A stretch of 64,000 bases of DNA from DAOTXR01 sp034435375 (lineage in GTDB: Bacteria; Chloroflexota; Anaerolineae; Aggregatilineales; UBA3940), in NCBI GenBank assembly GCA_034435375.1, contig DAOTXR010000086.1, positions 124,001 to 188,000 on the forward strand, written 5' to 3'. Below, in pieces: positions 26,292 through 36,149 of the stretch (position 1 is its first letter; every line of letters starts with the position of its first letter). Below the pieces are notes generated by a model that was not told the origin of the DNA, did not search any database, and saw only the letters and a list, made by a program, of their open reading frames with translations. A program made the position numbers and the translations under genes.

Positions 26292-29200
26292 TTAGAAGAA
26301 CTCTACAAACGGCACATTCCGGAAAGCATTCCGGTATCCCTGTAACTCGGTGGGGTTCATGGTTCTCAACACAGGATCGTCAAAGGCACGCTGAAGTTGC
26401 TCCTCAACCATGCGCCGCATCTCCGCTTCAATGCGCGAATCGCCCGGAACGGTGATACCCAGTCGGCGCATGGCATCCCGCTGCAACTCGGCACGCCGGA
26501 TGCGCCAGCGGAACGTCTCAAAAAACGGGCGCGATGTCCCGGGGGGGGTCGCCCGCTGAGCACGGGCATGGGAGTCGAGCAGGATGTCGATTGCCAGTTG
26601 GTGAGGCCCTCGCCGCCCCAGGTTGCGAGTCGAAACCTCCTTGATCTCAAAGGCAGCCAGCGTGACCTCTTGAGTGATAGTCTCCCCGGCCACGCGGGTC
26701 GTCTGTTGCTCAATCACCACGATGTCCTGAACACGGATGACATTCCCTTCAGGCCCAATGACAGGCATTTCAAAGGAAATGATCCTACCAGGGAATTGAT
26801 CGGCGAGCTGGTTGGCCGAGCTGAGCGCCCCCATCGCGCCGCGCTGCTGGGCCTCGTTCCCGCTGGCCAGCGGCCCAATGACGCGGCTCAGCCCGCGCGA
26901 GATCGGGGCAAGCCGGTCGATACTCTGGAAGATTCCACGCACCTGAATTGGCTCAAAGTCGCTGAACAGATTAGACAGCCCTTCGGCAGTCATGCGGGGC
27001 CGGACTTCGTACAGGAGGCCCAGCCCTCGCACCGCAGAGGCATCCCAGGTAGCCAACTGAGTCAGCACGCGATTGGCCAGCAGCGCATTTTCCGCCGCAA
27101 ACTCCCGGGTAGCCCTGCCAAAAGTGAGCGCACGCGCCAGCGCACGGACATCGCCCCCCTGGCGGAGAAAGTTGCTCAGGCCGCGCCAGGCAGCATCATT
27201 CGTCGGATCGATGAAGCGGCCCACCAGGCGCAGGATCCGCGTCACCGCCTCTGGCTGACCGGCTGCCGTTTGGGCAAGCTGCGCCTCCAGGTCGGGGACA
27301 GCCGTCTGGGTTCGCACGCGCGCCAAGCCTGCCTGAGCCTGCGGGCCGGCGGCGACCTCGGCCAGGCTGCGCGGCAGCGCCAGCGCCGCTGCACGCGACA
27401 TCGGCAGCACCTGCAAGACGATCTGGCCCTGAGCGTTGACCGCCTCCCAGCCGCCCCCAGGCAGCTCGCGCACGGTATACCCTCGCCTCACATAATCCTG
27501 CCGCAAATTGACAAGCTCCCGGGGCGGACGGGCAGGATTGTAGGTATAGGTGATCCCTTCGCCCGCGCGGGTTAGCCCGCTGACAAACTCCGGCAGCAGC
27601 GCCGTCACCGTCGGCCTGGGGGTATAGGTCAGGCTATTGAGGCGGGCACGCAGAGCCGCCACCCCGGCCCGAATCTGATCCCCAGACTGGCCCGTGCCCA
27701 ATGCCTCGGCCAGAGCGGGCATTGTCCGCTCCAGATCGTCGGCCAGCGACAGACCCTGTCGCCGCCAGGCCTCAAAGTCTTCAGACGTCAGAGTCCCCCG
27801 ACGGGCCTGCTGCTCCAAAGTCGCCAGCTGAGCCTGGAACTCCGCCGCACGGTCGGCCAGGGCAACCCATTGCCGCGCCGCCTCCTCACTGACCCCAGTG
27901 CGCCGCGCGAGGTCGGCTGGCGATGGCCTAGCGCCGCCAGCGCTGGGCAACGCCTGCTGCATGCTGGCGCCGAGCATGATGCCCAGGCTGTTCATGATGA
28001 GGTTGACGGTAAACAGCTCGGTGAGGTTGGTTTCGCCGCCGTGGCCGCGCACCTGGGCCTCGATGGCCTGCGCAGCGGTTTGCATCGTGGTCAGCGCGAC
28101 GCCCGGTACGACCAGCTCGACTCCGACACGGGTCAGCGCACTCCGACTGTTGGCCATGCCCCGCGCCACGTCGCCGCCGATCTCAAACAGCGCCCTCCCC
28201 ATGCGCGCCCAGAACACATTCATGGCAAAGTGCCCCACCCAACCGAGGGCAGTCGTCGGGCGAGAGCGCACGGGCAGAGCGACAGCCCCTAGCACCGTCA
28301 GTGTGGCCCCTTCAGCCAGCGCCATCAGCCAGCGAGAGCCTCGCGTCAGCGTGCCGACCCAGCGCCCTACTCCTCCCGCCACGCCGCCGCCAACGAACAG
28401 GAAGGGGATTTGTTCCACGATCCCTGCCACGATGTCCGCCCGGTGGGCCGCAGGCACGATCTCATCGATCAGGCGCTGAACCCGCCGCTCCCAGTCCTGA
28501 ACACGCGACTCGATGTCGTCGTGAGGATACTGGCTGACCTCGCGGCGGAACTCGCGGGCGAGGCTCTGCATCTCACCCAGCCAGCGATCCCGATCTGGCG
28601 CAGCGAAGGGGTTGAGCGGCAAACCAATGTTGGGATGGGTTCGCAGCAGCTCGCCCAGCGATTCGAACGGCAGCCACAGCGCCGCCACGGCGATCTCGAC
28701 CTGAGCCTGGATAATGTTGGCGCTGATGTTGGCCGCCAGCTCGGGTGTCGGGACCTGATGTACCGCCTGCTGGAGGCGAGGCGGATCGCCCACCGATGTC
28801 ATCCAACCGTGAATGTCGCGCAGACGGTTGAGGGCTAAGAGAAGCATCTCCAGATGGCCCGCTATCCTTTGCCGAGAATAGCCCGGTATCTCCTGCCAGA
28901 AATCCCTTTCGGAGTAGCGATGCTCGCTGGGTTCGAATGTCTCCCCTAACAGGACGGTGCTCATCCCAGGGGTGCGCGACACGCTATACAAGCTCCGATA
29001 CAAGTCCGGGAAGGTCGTCTGGGCATAACGAATGACCGCATACAGTTGGAGAATCTCAGGGTCCTGGTAGAACGACTCCAGAAAGGCCAGCCTCTGCAGC
29101 GCTTCCGGTTCGAGCGTAGTGAGCAGTTGCAGATAATAGCTGGCCACATCCATCGTGACCGAACGCAGCGCGTCGGGCGGCCCTCCGGCAGCGCCGGCAG

Positions 29201-30305
29201 GCGCGCCGCTGATCGAGCGCATCAGGTTCAACACTCGAACCCGGACGGTGCTCATCAGCACCATGCCCCGTTCAAGCTGTCCCTGACGAATGCCCAGGTT
29301 GCGCCGCGAGGGAAAGGACTCCCCTCGGCGCTGATACAGGCTCCGCACCACCTGATACAGGCTGTTGCCCCCCGGATCGCTTGTCCCCAGCGGGCGGCGA
29401 TGGACCACGTCGTCAGCGACGAGCCGCGTGGCCTCGCGCTCGTTCTGGATGTCGGTCAGCGCCAGATGGATGTTGTCGATCTCGCGCTGGAGCAGATAAT
29501 TGGCGTCTGTCAGCGCATCCAGCTCCGCCACAAAGCTGGATAACATGTTGAGGTTGCGGTCGAAGGTAGCCAGCAGTCTCTCAAATGGATTGGCGACAGA
29601 CCGGCCACGCTGTCGCTGCAACACCCCCGCCCCAGTAATACGCAGCGCGACAAAGCCATCGAGGGTCGCCGCCGGCTCGGTCTCATCTGCGCCTTCGGGA
29701 GCTTCAGCGGCGCTGCCCGTCTGTTGAACGACGTGGGTCAGTTCATGAGCAATCAGTTCGTCGCCTGTCTCAGTGCCAGGGGCATATTCCCCTTCGTCAA
29801 ACACCACATCATGGCCGACGGTGTAAGCCGCGGCTTCCACGCTCCGCGAGGACTGAGCAGCCTGGGCGTCGTGATGGACGCGCACGTCGCCAAAATCCAC
29901 CCCAAAGTGGGATTCCATCATGCTGCGCGTCTCGTCGGGCAGAGGTTCGCCGGGGGATTCCAGCGTCTCGTATACGCTGGACGGCACATCCAGACTCTGG
30001 TCGGGGCCAGCTTCCGATCCCGACTCCGCAAAACGCTGAATGTCGGCAGGTTCCACCCTTTGCGACACAGTGACAGGCGATTGCCTCTGCACTACCTGCT
30101 TGGCAACGTCGTCTGCCTCCTGCTCATACTCATCCCCCGGCTGGCTGAGGACCAGCTTGGGCTGAAGTGAAGGGCCAACCAGCTCATCGTCCAGAAGCTG
30201 GCTCCACGTTGGCAAGCGTGTAGGCTCAGCGACAGGCGCGACGGCTTTCTCAGGCAGAGCTTCGCTGCTCTTGGGCTGTACAGGGTGATGCTCTCGTGTG
30301 TGCAT
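26292..30305 (-). CDS. Giant DUF4157 eCIS cargo candidate (1337 aa) with membrane-prone middle and nuclease-like tail
   Basis: ATG at 30305 with GGAGGAG, three bases after the AAA+ ATPase stop. LSQPGDEYEQEADDVA occupies 53-68 and the DUF4157 core about 112-198, ending LIAHELTHVVQQTG (HExxH 187-191). A long helical region follows. Near the middle are hydrophobic glycine-rich stretches (FLFVGGGVAGGVG, LTVLGAVALPV, NLIMNSLGIMLGASM) like those in toxins that insert into or cross membranes. The last 150 residues include VQDIVVIEQQ and LAAFEIKEVS, an order (D ... ExK) seen in PD-(D/E)XK nucleases. Position directly after the ATPase and its size make it the leading cargo candidate. The enzymatic role is inference. 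Confidence 0.75.
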   Translation of the reverse strand: MHTREHHPVQPKSSEALPEKAVAPVAEPTRLPTWSQLLDDELVGPSLQPKLVLSQPGDEYEQEADDVAKQVVQRQSPVTVSQRVEPADIQRFAESGSEAGPDQSLDVPSSVYETLESPGEPLPDETRSMMESHFGVDFGDVRVHHDAQAAQSSRSVEAAAYTVGHDVVFDEGEYAPGTETGDELIAHELTHVVQQTGSAAEAPEGADETEPAATLDGFVALRITGAGVLQRQRGRSVANPFERLLATFDRNLNMLSSFVAELDALTDANYLLQREIDNIHLALTDIQNEREATRLVADDVVHRRPLGTSDPGGNSLYQVVRSLYQRRGESFPSRRNLGIRQGQLERGMVLMSTVRVRVLNLMRSISGAPAGAAGGPPDALRSVTMDVASYYLQLLTTLEPEALQRLAFLESFYQDPEILQLYAVIRYAQTTFPDLYRSLYSVSRTPGMSTVLLGETFEPSEHRYSERDFWQEIPGYSRQRIAGHLEMLLLALNRLRDIHGWMTSVGDPPRLQQAVHQVPTPELAANISANIIQAQVEIAVAALWLPFESLGELLRTHPNIGLPLNPFAAPDRDRWLGEMQSLAREFRREVSQYPHDDIESRVQDWERRVQRLIDEIVPAAHRADIVAGIVEQIPFLFVGGGVAGGVGRWVGTLTRGSRWLMALAEGATLTVLGAVALPVRSRPTTALGWVGHFAMNVFWARMGRALFEIGGDVARGMANSRSALTRVGVELVVPGVALTTMQTAAQAIEAQVRGHGGETNLTELFTVNLIMNSLGIMLGASMQQALPSAGGARPSPADLARRTGVSEEAARQWVALADRAAEFQAQLATLEQQARRGTLTSEDFEAWRRQGLSLADDLERTMPALAEALGTGQSGDQIRAGVAALRARLNSLTYTPRPTVTALLPEFVSGLTRAGEGITYTYNPARPPRELVNLRQDYVRRGYTVRELPGGGWEAVNAQGQIVLQVLPMSRAAALALPRSLAEVAAGPQAQAGLARVRTQTAVPDLEAQLAQTAAGQPEAVTRILRLVGRFIDPTNDAAWRGLSNFLRQGGDVRALARALTFGRATREFAAENALLANRVLTQLATWDASAVRGLGLLYEVRPRMTAEGLSNLFSDFEPIQVRGIFQSIDRLAPISRGLSRVIGPLASGNEAQQRGAMGALSSANQLADQFPGRIISFEMPVIGPEGNVIRVQDIVVIEQQTTRVAGETITQEVTLAAFEIKEVSTRNLGRRGPHQLAIDILLDSHARAQRATPPGTSRPFFETFRWRIRRAELQRDAMRRLGITVPGDSRIEAEMRRMVEEQLQRAFDDPVLRTMNPTELQGYRNAFRNVPFVEFF

Positions 30306-30308
30306 CGA

Positions 30309-32447
30309 TCACTCCTCCGACAGACGTGAGCCGTCCAAGCGGGCAGCGAACTGGCGCACCTGGCTGATCTGTCCTCCTGCCGGGGCGCGGTCGCGCAGCG
30401 GATAGGCTGCGCCGGACTTGCGATACTCACGCTGCAAGGCAGCTTCCAGGTGATGATCGGCAACCGGCTCCGCACTGCTCAAGGCCAACAGCGTGGCGTG
30501 CAACGCCGCGTTGCGAATCTGCCCGCCAGTGAGCGCACAGCGATCGGCCACCTCCTGGAGGAACGCTGGACTGACAGCGTGCTCGGCAGGCAGATGATGA
30601 ATCCACAGCAGCCACCGCTCGGCGGCCTCAGGCGGCGTAAAGTCAACCACCACGTCGAGACGACGCAAGAAGGCAGTATCGATGCGCTGGCCAGCATTGG
30701 TGGTGATGATGACGATCCCCTCGTAGCTTTCGAGCCGCTGCAAGAGGTAGTTGGTCTCCATATTGGCATAGCGGTCGTTGGAGTTGCGCACCTCAGTCCG
30801 GCGAGTCATGAGCGCATCGCCCTCGTCCAGCAGTAGGATCACGTCGAGTTCCTCGGCGCGTGAGAAGACCTGATTCAGGTTGCGCTCGGTCTCGCCGATG
30901 TACTTGTTAACGACCGCTGCCAGGTCTACTCGATAGAGGTCCATTTGCAGCGCTGCGGCCAGCGCCCGGGCCGCTAGCGTCTTGCCGGTGCCGCTAGGGC
31001 CGCTGAACAGCGCCCTCACCCCACGGTTCAGCGTGCGTCTGAAGCCCGCTCCGGCGTGCTCGCGCAGCCGCTCCCGCTCACGACAGCGCACTTCGAGGGC
31101 CCGCAGGTCGGGCGCAATCGCCTCCCCAGCGATCAGGTCGTCCCAGCCGCCGACCGCCTCCAGGTGGACGGCCAGCGTATCGAGCGATTGACGATTGAGC
31201 GCCCGCATAGCCCGCTGAACATCGGCCAGGTCCACTGTCGAGCGGCCATCCAGCGTGCTGTAGGCATGGGCCAGCCCGGCAGCACGCCGGATCAGCCCAC
31301 CCGTCAACAGGAAACGCCGGGCAATCTCATCCAACTCAGCCGAGGCTAGGGGAACCTGGGCGGCCTGCCACAGGCGGCGGCGCGCTTCGTAGTCAGGCGG
31401 CGGGAGCGTCAGGTTGAGCGCATGGCTCATCAGCGGGCCGCGCAGGCCGCCGCTGCGCCCCAACGTCACCCCGACCGGCCCTGTGTAGCCGGGCAACGCA
31501 GCCAGCGCGATCGTCTCGCCGGGACCAGGATCGCAGCGCAGGACCGGCAGAGCGCCGGTCAGGGTGGCCAGAGGACCCAACAAACGCCCGGCCTCCGCGC
31601 CCACTGCCCCTTCCTCACACACCAACAGGTCACGTCCCAGGCTGCGGGCGATAGCGCCCAACACAGTGCGTCGACCACTGCCCGTCATCCCCCGCAGGAC
31701 GAGCGCACTGATCTGGCCGCTGGCGGCCAGATCAGGCGCCCGCCTAACCTGGGCGTGCAGGTCGGCGGGCAGGATGAGATCCTCCACAGGGGGGAAGTCG
31801 GCGGCGGCATGGCGCACGATGCCCGGCGCAGGCCGGTCGAGCAGCCGGCCCCGCACGGCATCCCAGATGGCCGAGGGGACCCGCAGCAGCCACTCCGATC
31901 GTGGATCGGCCTGGTTCTCGGCCAACAGCAGACCTGCGTCCATCAACCGCTGGCAAGTCAGCCAGATGTCCAGCGGCGCGCCCGCCGGATCGCTGAGCAG
32001 CCACCCGGCCAACCCAATACACGGTCGACGCGCAGCGAGAGGCTGTTGCAGCGCAGCGAACACTGCGCCGAAGCGAATGTCTTCCTCCACCAGCCCAGCC
32101 AGCGCCAGAAGCTGTCCCTCAGCAGGGCTGAGGTCAAGCGCCTGGGCCAGGGCGCGCAGCGGCAGGTGCCCCTCCACCTGGGCCTCCCACGCCGCCGCCT
32201 GCCCCACCCACCACGCCGCCTGGTCTTGCACCAGCAGGTCAGGCGGATGGCAGGCTTCGAGCAGCGCCTGATACCCACTCAAAAAGGGATACTGGGCAAA
32301 CAGGTCGAGGCCGGGGTCCGCCATGCTGGCCAGGTTGAGATGAGCGAACAGGCGTCCAAGCAGGCTGTACGTCACCAGCCGGAAGTGCCCCTCGGCGTCG
32401 CGCGGCAGGTTGTCTAACACTGTTCTGTCCAGGCGGGCATTGTGCAC
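30309..32447 (-). CDS. eCIS AAA+ ATPase (Afp15/Pvc15-like)
   Basis: 712 aa from GTG 32447, which has GAGGAG nine bases upstream and lies 13 bases after the preceding stop; an ATG further upstream would overlap that gene by 120 bases. The active module is near the C-terminus: Walker A GPSGTGKT (483-490), Walker B VILLLDEGDAL (about 537-547), and sensor/arginine region IITTNAGQRIDTAFLRRLD. An earlier GMTGSGRRT near 253-261 resembles a Walker A whose lysine is arginine, so the chain probably has a degenerate first ATPase lobe. In PVC/Afp systems this ATPase is thought to help assembly or cargo loading in the cytoplasm. Confidence 0.9.
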   Translation of the reverse strand: MHNARLDRTVLDNLPRDAEGHFRLVTYSLLGRLFAHLNLASMADPGLDLFAQYPFLSGYQALLEACHPPDLLVQDQAAWWVGQAAAWEAQVEGHLPLRALAQALDLSPAEGQLLALAGLVEEDIRFGAVFAALQQPLAARRPCIGLAGWLLSDPAGAPLDIWLTCQRLMDAGLLLAENQADPRSEWLLRVPSAIWDAVRGRLLDRPAPGIVRHAAADFPPVEDLILPADLHAQVRRAPDLAASGQISALVLRGMTGSGRRTVLGAIARSLGRDLLVCEEGAVGAEAGRLLGPLATLTGALPVLRCDPGPGETIALAALPGYTGPVGVTLGRSGGLRGPLMSHALNLTLPPPDYEARRRLWQAAQVPLASAELDEIARRFLLTGGLIRRAAGLAHAYSTLDGRSTVDLADVQRAMRALNRQSLDTLAVHLEAVGGWDDLIAGEAIAPDLRALEVRCRERERLREHAGAGFRRTLNRGVRALFSGPSGTGKTLAARALAAALQMDLYRVDLAAVVNKYIGETERNLNQVFSRAEELDVILLLDEGDALMTRRTEVRNSNDRYANMETNYLLQRLESYEGIVIITTNAGQRIDTAFLRRLDVVVDFTPPEAAERWLLWIHHLPAEHAVSPAFLQEVADRCALTGGQIRNAALHATLLALSSAEPVADHHLEAALQREYRKSGAAYPLRDRAPAGGQISQVRQFAARLDGSRLSEE

Positions 32448-32460
32448 CGGATGTCGCTCC

Positions 32461-34377
32461 TCATAGCTCTCCAAAATGGAAGTACACCACATACCCCAGG
32501 TCGGGCACCCAACCTGGATCGCGATCCAGCCCCGCCCGGCGGACGGCGATACGCACCGCCTCGAGCGGAGCCACCAGGTCAACGTGCGTCCGGCTGATCA
32601 ACACCCGGCCTGGGACCAATAACAGCGTCTCGACCAGCGCTGTGGCATCCATGCGGGGATCGCCCAGCGCACGGGCCAGCAGGTGTCGGATGAACCCCAA
32701 CGTCCAGATCAGCCACTGCCGCAGGCCGGGCGCGACGCTCTCACCAATGCGATCCTCGATCCCCGTCCTCTGACCGAGGAGGGCCACCTGCCACTCGGCC
32801 TCAATACCTCCAGCCCGGTAGCCCTCGACCTCGGCCTGGGCAGCCTCTTCCACCGACCGCCCCGCCAGCGGCACATCGGCCACCAAGTAGTGCGCTGCCT
32901 CATCAAACAGGCGCAGTCGATCCGCAGACGGCGCGGCCAGCCAGCGGCGTGCTCCCTGGGAATCGCGGGCCAGCCAGGTCGACGGCAGACGGAACGCCTG
33001 AAAGGGCAGATCGGCGGGACCGGCAGGCGCGTCTGCCGACCGACCATCGAGCGCAGCCAGGATGGCCCACAGCGGATCGTCGGCACAATCGAGGCCCGCC
33101 TCAGCCAGCAGGCCACGCGCCAGCGCCTCGATCATCGCCCAGCCGCTGAGGTGTTCCGCCCACTCGTCAGGCAGGCCCAGCCAGGTGAGCAGATTCACCA
33201 AGTACAAAACGCCCCCCCACGCGGTCTGGATTCCCTCCCAGTTCGGCAGAGCTGCCAGACCTTCCTGTACAGCCTGCTCCTGGGCAGGCAGCAGCCGGGC
33301 AGCCTCGGCAATCGGCGGAGAGAGCGGCTCGGCGCCCGGCTCACGCGGCGCGGCAGGCTGCCAAGTGCGAGAGTCTCCATCTGCCGAGTCCTCAACCTGA
33401 GATGCTGGCTGCTCGCTCCGCAAACCTGGCGACGCTGCGGGCGCCCGCTCAGGCCAGGAGGCCGACCCGCCGCCCCTGGACGGGGTCGCCGGATGGGACG
33501 CCTCCGGCCAAGCTGTCGCCGACCCGCTCACCTGGGCGGCCAGCGCCTGTTGCAGCCACCGGGCGGCCCGCGCCGCAAAGGCCGCGCTGCGAGCGTAGGC
33601 AGGCGCGTGTCGAAGGGACAAGCCCAGGCCGATCAGGTAGTGAGCCTGGGGGGGCAGAGAAAGGTCAAGCGGACGGCCTGGCCAGAAAGGCCGCCAGGGC
33701 GGGGCGCTCTCAGCAGGAAGCGAGGGGCCAGTCCTCGGCGCGGCAGCCTCAGGAGCTGTCACCCGGAGGACAGCGGCAGGCAGCTCGAAGCTGCTATGCA
33801 GCGCACGCACCACCTGGCTCACCTCGCGCGGAGCAAACCGGCGAACGGCATGCTCCACCTCGTCTTTCTCAAGCAGCGCCAGCGCGGCGGGCAGGAAAGG
33901 GGCCTGAGCGCTCCACACGTGGGCCAACACAGCGCCGGGATCGGCTGCCGGGACCTCCGAGAGCCATCGTTGCCAGTACCACCGCCCGCCCGCCGTCCCG
34001 GCCAGCACGTCGCGCGTGAGGGCAGCGACCATGTGCGCCGGGTCGTCGAAGAGGATGCTCTCGGCATCCGGCGGCAGCGGCCCCTGCCCAGGCCGGGCTG
34101 CACGCTGGTACAAGTCAGCCAGCCGGTCTCGGAGCGCCCCCTCCCACACCCTGCCGGGCAGAAGAGCCGCCTCTGGCACGGCGGGCAGCCCGCGCAGCCG
34201 GCGCACGATCAGGACTGCCCCGCCGGGCAGCTCTGGCGGGCGCAGGGCGACGGCGCTGAGCCAGCGATCCACCCGCAGGCGCAGGGCCACTGCGCTGTGC
34301 CCGCCCTCTCCTCTTGATCGTCGGCGCAACTGCACACGCTCAACGCAGTCGCGCCCACCAACCGGCCAATCCGCCAT
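32461..34377 (-). CDS. Unknown eCIS protein preceding the ATPase (position of Pvc14)
   Basis: 638 aa rich in Ala, Leu, Arg and Trp. The body is helical and the end has VDLVAPLEAVRIAVRRAGLD followed by a YVVYFHF strand. No motif of a tape-measure protein is clear, although in PVC/Afp clusters the gene just before the ATPase encodes the tape measure. A Ser/Pro/Glu-rich low-complexity segment lies near 290-345. Spacing to both neighbours is about 15 bases, so it belongs to the same operon. I cannot assign a function from sequence. Confidence 0.75.
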   Translation of the reverse strand: MADWPVGGRDCVERVQLRRRSRGEGGHSAVALRLRVDRWLSAVALRPPELPGGAVLIVRRLRGLPAVPEAALLPGRVWEGALRDRLADLYQRAARPGQGPLPPDAESILFDDPAHMVAALTRDVLAGTAGGRWYWQRWLSEVPAADPGAVLAHVWSAQAPFLPAALALLEKDEVEHAVRRFAPREVSQVVRALHSSFELPAAVLRVTAPEAAAPRTGPSLPAESAPPWRPFWPGRPLDLSLPPQAHYLIGLGLSLRHAPAYARSAAFAARAARWLQQALAAQVSGSATAWPEASHPATPSRGGGSASWPERAPAASPGLRSEQPASQVEDSADGDSRTWQPAAPREPGAEPLSPPIAEAARLLPAQEQAVQEGLAALPNWEGIQTAWGGVLYLVNLLTWLGLPDEWAEHLSGWAMIEALARGLLAEAGLDCADDPLWAILAALDGRSADAPAGPADLPFQAFRLPSTWLARDSQGARRWLAAPSADRLRLFDEAAHYLVADVPLAGRSVEEAAQAEVEGYRAGGIEAEWQVALLGQRTGIEDRIGESVAPGLRQWLIWTLGFIRHLLARALGDPRMDATALVETLLLVPGRVLISRTHVDLVAPLEAVRIAVRRAGLDRDPGWVPDLGYVVYFHFGEL

Positions 34378-34392
34378 CGGGAGCAGCCTGTC

Positions 34393-36144
34393 TTACGGCA
34401 CAGGGTTGCCCGGCAGGTCGATCTCTCCTGGTGTGAGGTTGATCAATCCGATAGTGTTCGCTATCTCCCACACCTGGGGATTGGTGTACGCCGCCATAGC
34501 ATTCGGGGCCTTGGCTAACATGATCACCTCTTCCACCGCCTCCTCCACGTGCGTCGCGCTGACCGTCCCCGTTGGGGCAGTGGGCCTGGCCGCCATGCCC
34601 GTCTCGAGGACAGGCTGCGCGACCGCCGCATCTTCTTCCGGCGGGGCGGCAGGCTTGGCCTGTCGGAGGCTGACATAGCGAACGGGGGCCACCCTCTTGG
34701 CAAACATGACATACAGTCCACTGGGGTCCACGCTGCTAATGCGCTCCTCGATCAGACCCTCGTCCAGACGCACCAGGTCCTTGAGAATGGCGATCAGAAA
34801 ACCTCGCACCACCGCCCACTGGCGGTGATTCTTCTCTCCGGTCGTCTTTTCGGCCAGCTTGTCGACCACGCCTTCGAGGTACACCGCAGCGATAAACAGC
34901 AGGATGTTGTCCTCGACAAAGTACAGATCAAAGGAGGGTTTGAGGTCCAGGTCGATGGCCTCGTCGTACCACGAGCGATTCAACCTGAACTCGACGGTCT
35001 CACGCTCCACCAAGCCAAACCGCTTCGGCAGCAGATCGCCGAAGAACGTCAGCAGGTCAAACCCATAATTGGGAAACTTATCCAGGGCAGTTTTGACCGC
35101 CAGAGTCAGTTCGTTGACTCTCTCCCTGATCTCGGCGTCGGGAACCTGCCCGCCACGTACACTGAGCGCAGCTTCGATGAGCCTGCGGCACAGACGCTTG
35201 ACGACGAGAAACGGCGGCTTGGCAGGCATGAACCCCGCCGGGGGCAGGTAGCGGAAGTGATCCCGCGCCACAACCGTAGAGGGGTTGGCAAACATCCCCA
35301 GCTGGTCCTGGAACTGGAGAAAACGAGCTTGGCTCTGCGCTACACGTCTATCGCTGAGCATGACAGCCCAGCGGTCCGCCGGATAGGGCAGCGTCAGCCG
35401 CCGCCGCGCCGACCAGTTGTCGACGAAGGCGATCCCCGTCGGCGTCCAGTAGAACACCGCCAACGGCAGGTCGCACCCAGAGAAGTCAGCCAGGCTGAGC
35501 AGGTCAAGTCCAGCATAGCTGGCCGGGAAGTCAAAGGGGTCCCAGGGCATCAGCTTGAGCGCCTCGCTGCCGAAGCACCAGTGGGCCAGCAGGTTCCGAC
35601 GGGTCTGCGCTGTCGTGGCCGTCACGTCGAATCCGGTGAGCTGGATGGCCTTGAATTGCAACCCCTCCACTTCCCAGCGACTCGCACAGGGCGTGATGTT
35701 GCCGTAGGCGGGCGCGGCCTTGAGCGGCACCGCGCCCTCAAGGCGAGAGGCCGGGACAACGGTCAACAGGTAAGCGCCTTCAGCCATTGGCATGCCGCCC
35801 GCCGAGACAGCGCAGTCTTGAAAACGCCCACCGGCTTCGGCTGCCGCAGGATCAAGGGTGATGTGGATCGCCAGCGTGGCCCCAGGGCTTGCCAAGCGCA
35901 CCGGTTGTCCATCGCCGTTGAGGCCGCTGCCGGGGCTGACCCACAGGCGGCTCGCGTCGAGGCGCTGCACCATCAGCCCTTCGATGACGCCTGCCCCGGC
36001 GGCCCGCCCCACCAGCGCCAGGCGAGCCAGCCCGGCCTCCTGATCGGCTTGAAGGTCCTCGGCGGTCAGCAGCCGCCCGTTGAGGTAATGGGGAGTGCGC
36101 AAACCCTCGCTGAAGCTGTCCCCCACGAATCGACTTTTGCTCAT
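34393..36144 (-). CDS. Unknown eCIS-associated protein with N-terminal LNGRLLTAEDL module
   Basis: 583 aa, ATG at 36144; GGGAGGG of its ribosome site overlaps the stop region of the preceding gene. The first 90 residues (YLNGRLLTAEDLQADQEAGL, then GVIEGLMV, VSPGSGLNGDGQPVRL) share a layout with the next gene upstream (LGVDEFRQEQ, GTVSGLKV, VTPGIGIDQIGRSFLV). The rest is unfamiliar, with VETVEFRLNRSWYDEAIDL-type strands later and an Ala/Pro-rich end. Such modules occur in eCIS loci; synteny puts it where tail-fibre or adaptor genes sit. No carbohydrate-binding or fibre repeat is visible. Confidence 0.75.
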   Translation of the reverse strand: MSKSRFVGDSFSEGLRTPHYLNGRLLTAEDLQADQEAGLARLALVGRAAGAGVIEGLMVQRLDASRLWVSPGSGLNGDGQPVRLASPGATLAIHITLDPAAAEAGGRFQDCAVSAGGMPMAEGAYLLTVVPASRLEGAVPLKAAPAYGNITPCASRWEVEGLQFKAIQLTGFDVTATTAQTRRNLLAHWCFGSEALKLMPWDPFDFPASYAGLDLLSLADFSGCDLPLAVFYWTPTGIAFVDNWSARRRLTLPYPADRWAVMLSDRRVAQSQARFLQFQDQLGMFANPSTVVARDHFRYLPPAGFMPAKPPFLVVKRLCRRLIEAALSVRGGQVPDAEIRERVNELTLAVKTALDKFPNYGFDLLTFFGDLLPKRFGLVERETVEFRLNRSWYDEAIDLDLKPSFDLYFVEDNILLFIAAVYLEGVVDKLAEKTTGEKNHRQWAVVRGFLIAILKDLVRLDEGLIEERISSVDPSGLYVMFAKRVAPVRYVSLRQAKPAAPPEEDAAVAQPVLETGMAARPTAPTGTVSATHVEEAVEEVIMLAKAPNAMAAYTNPQVWEIANTIGLINLTPGEIDLPGNPVP

Positions 36145-36149
36145 CGGCG

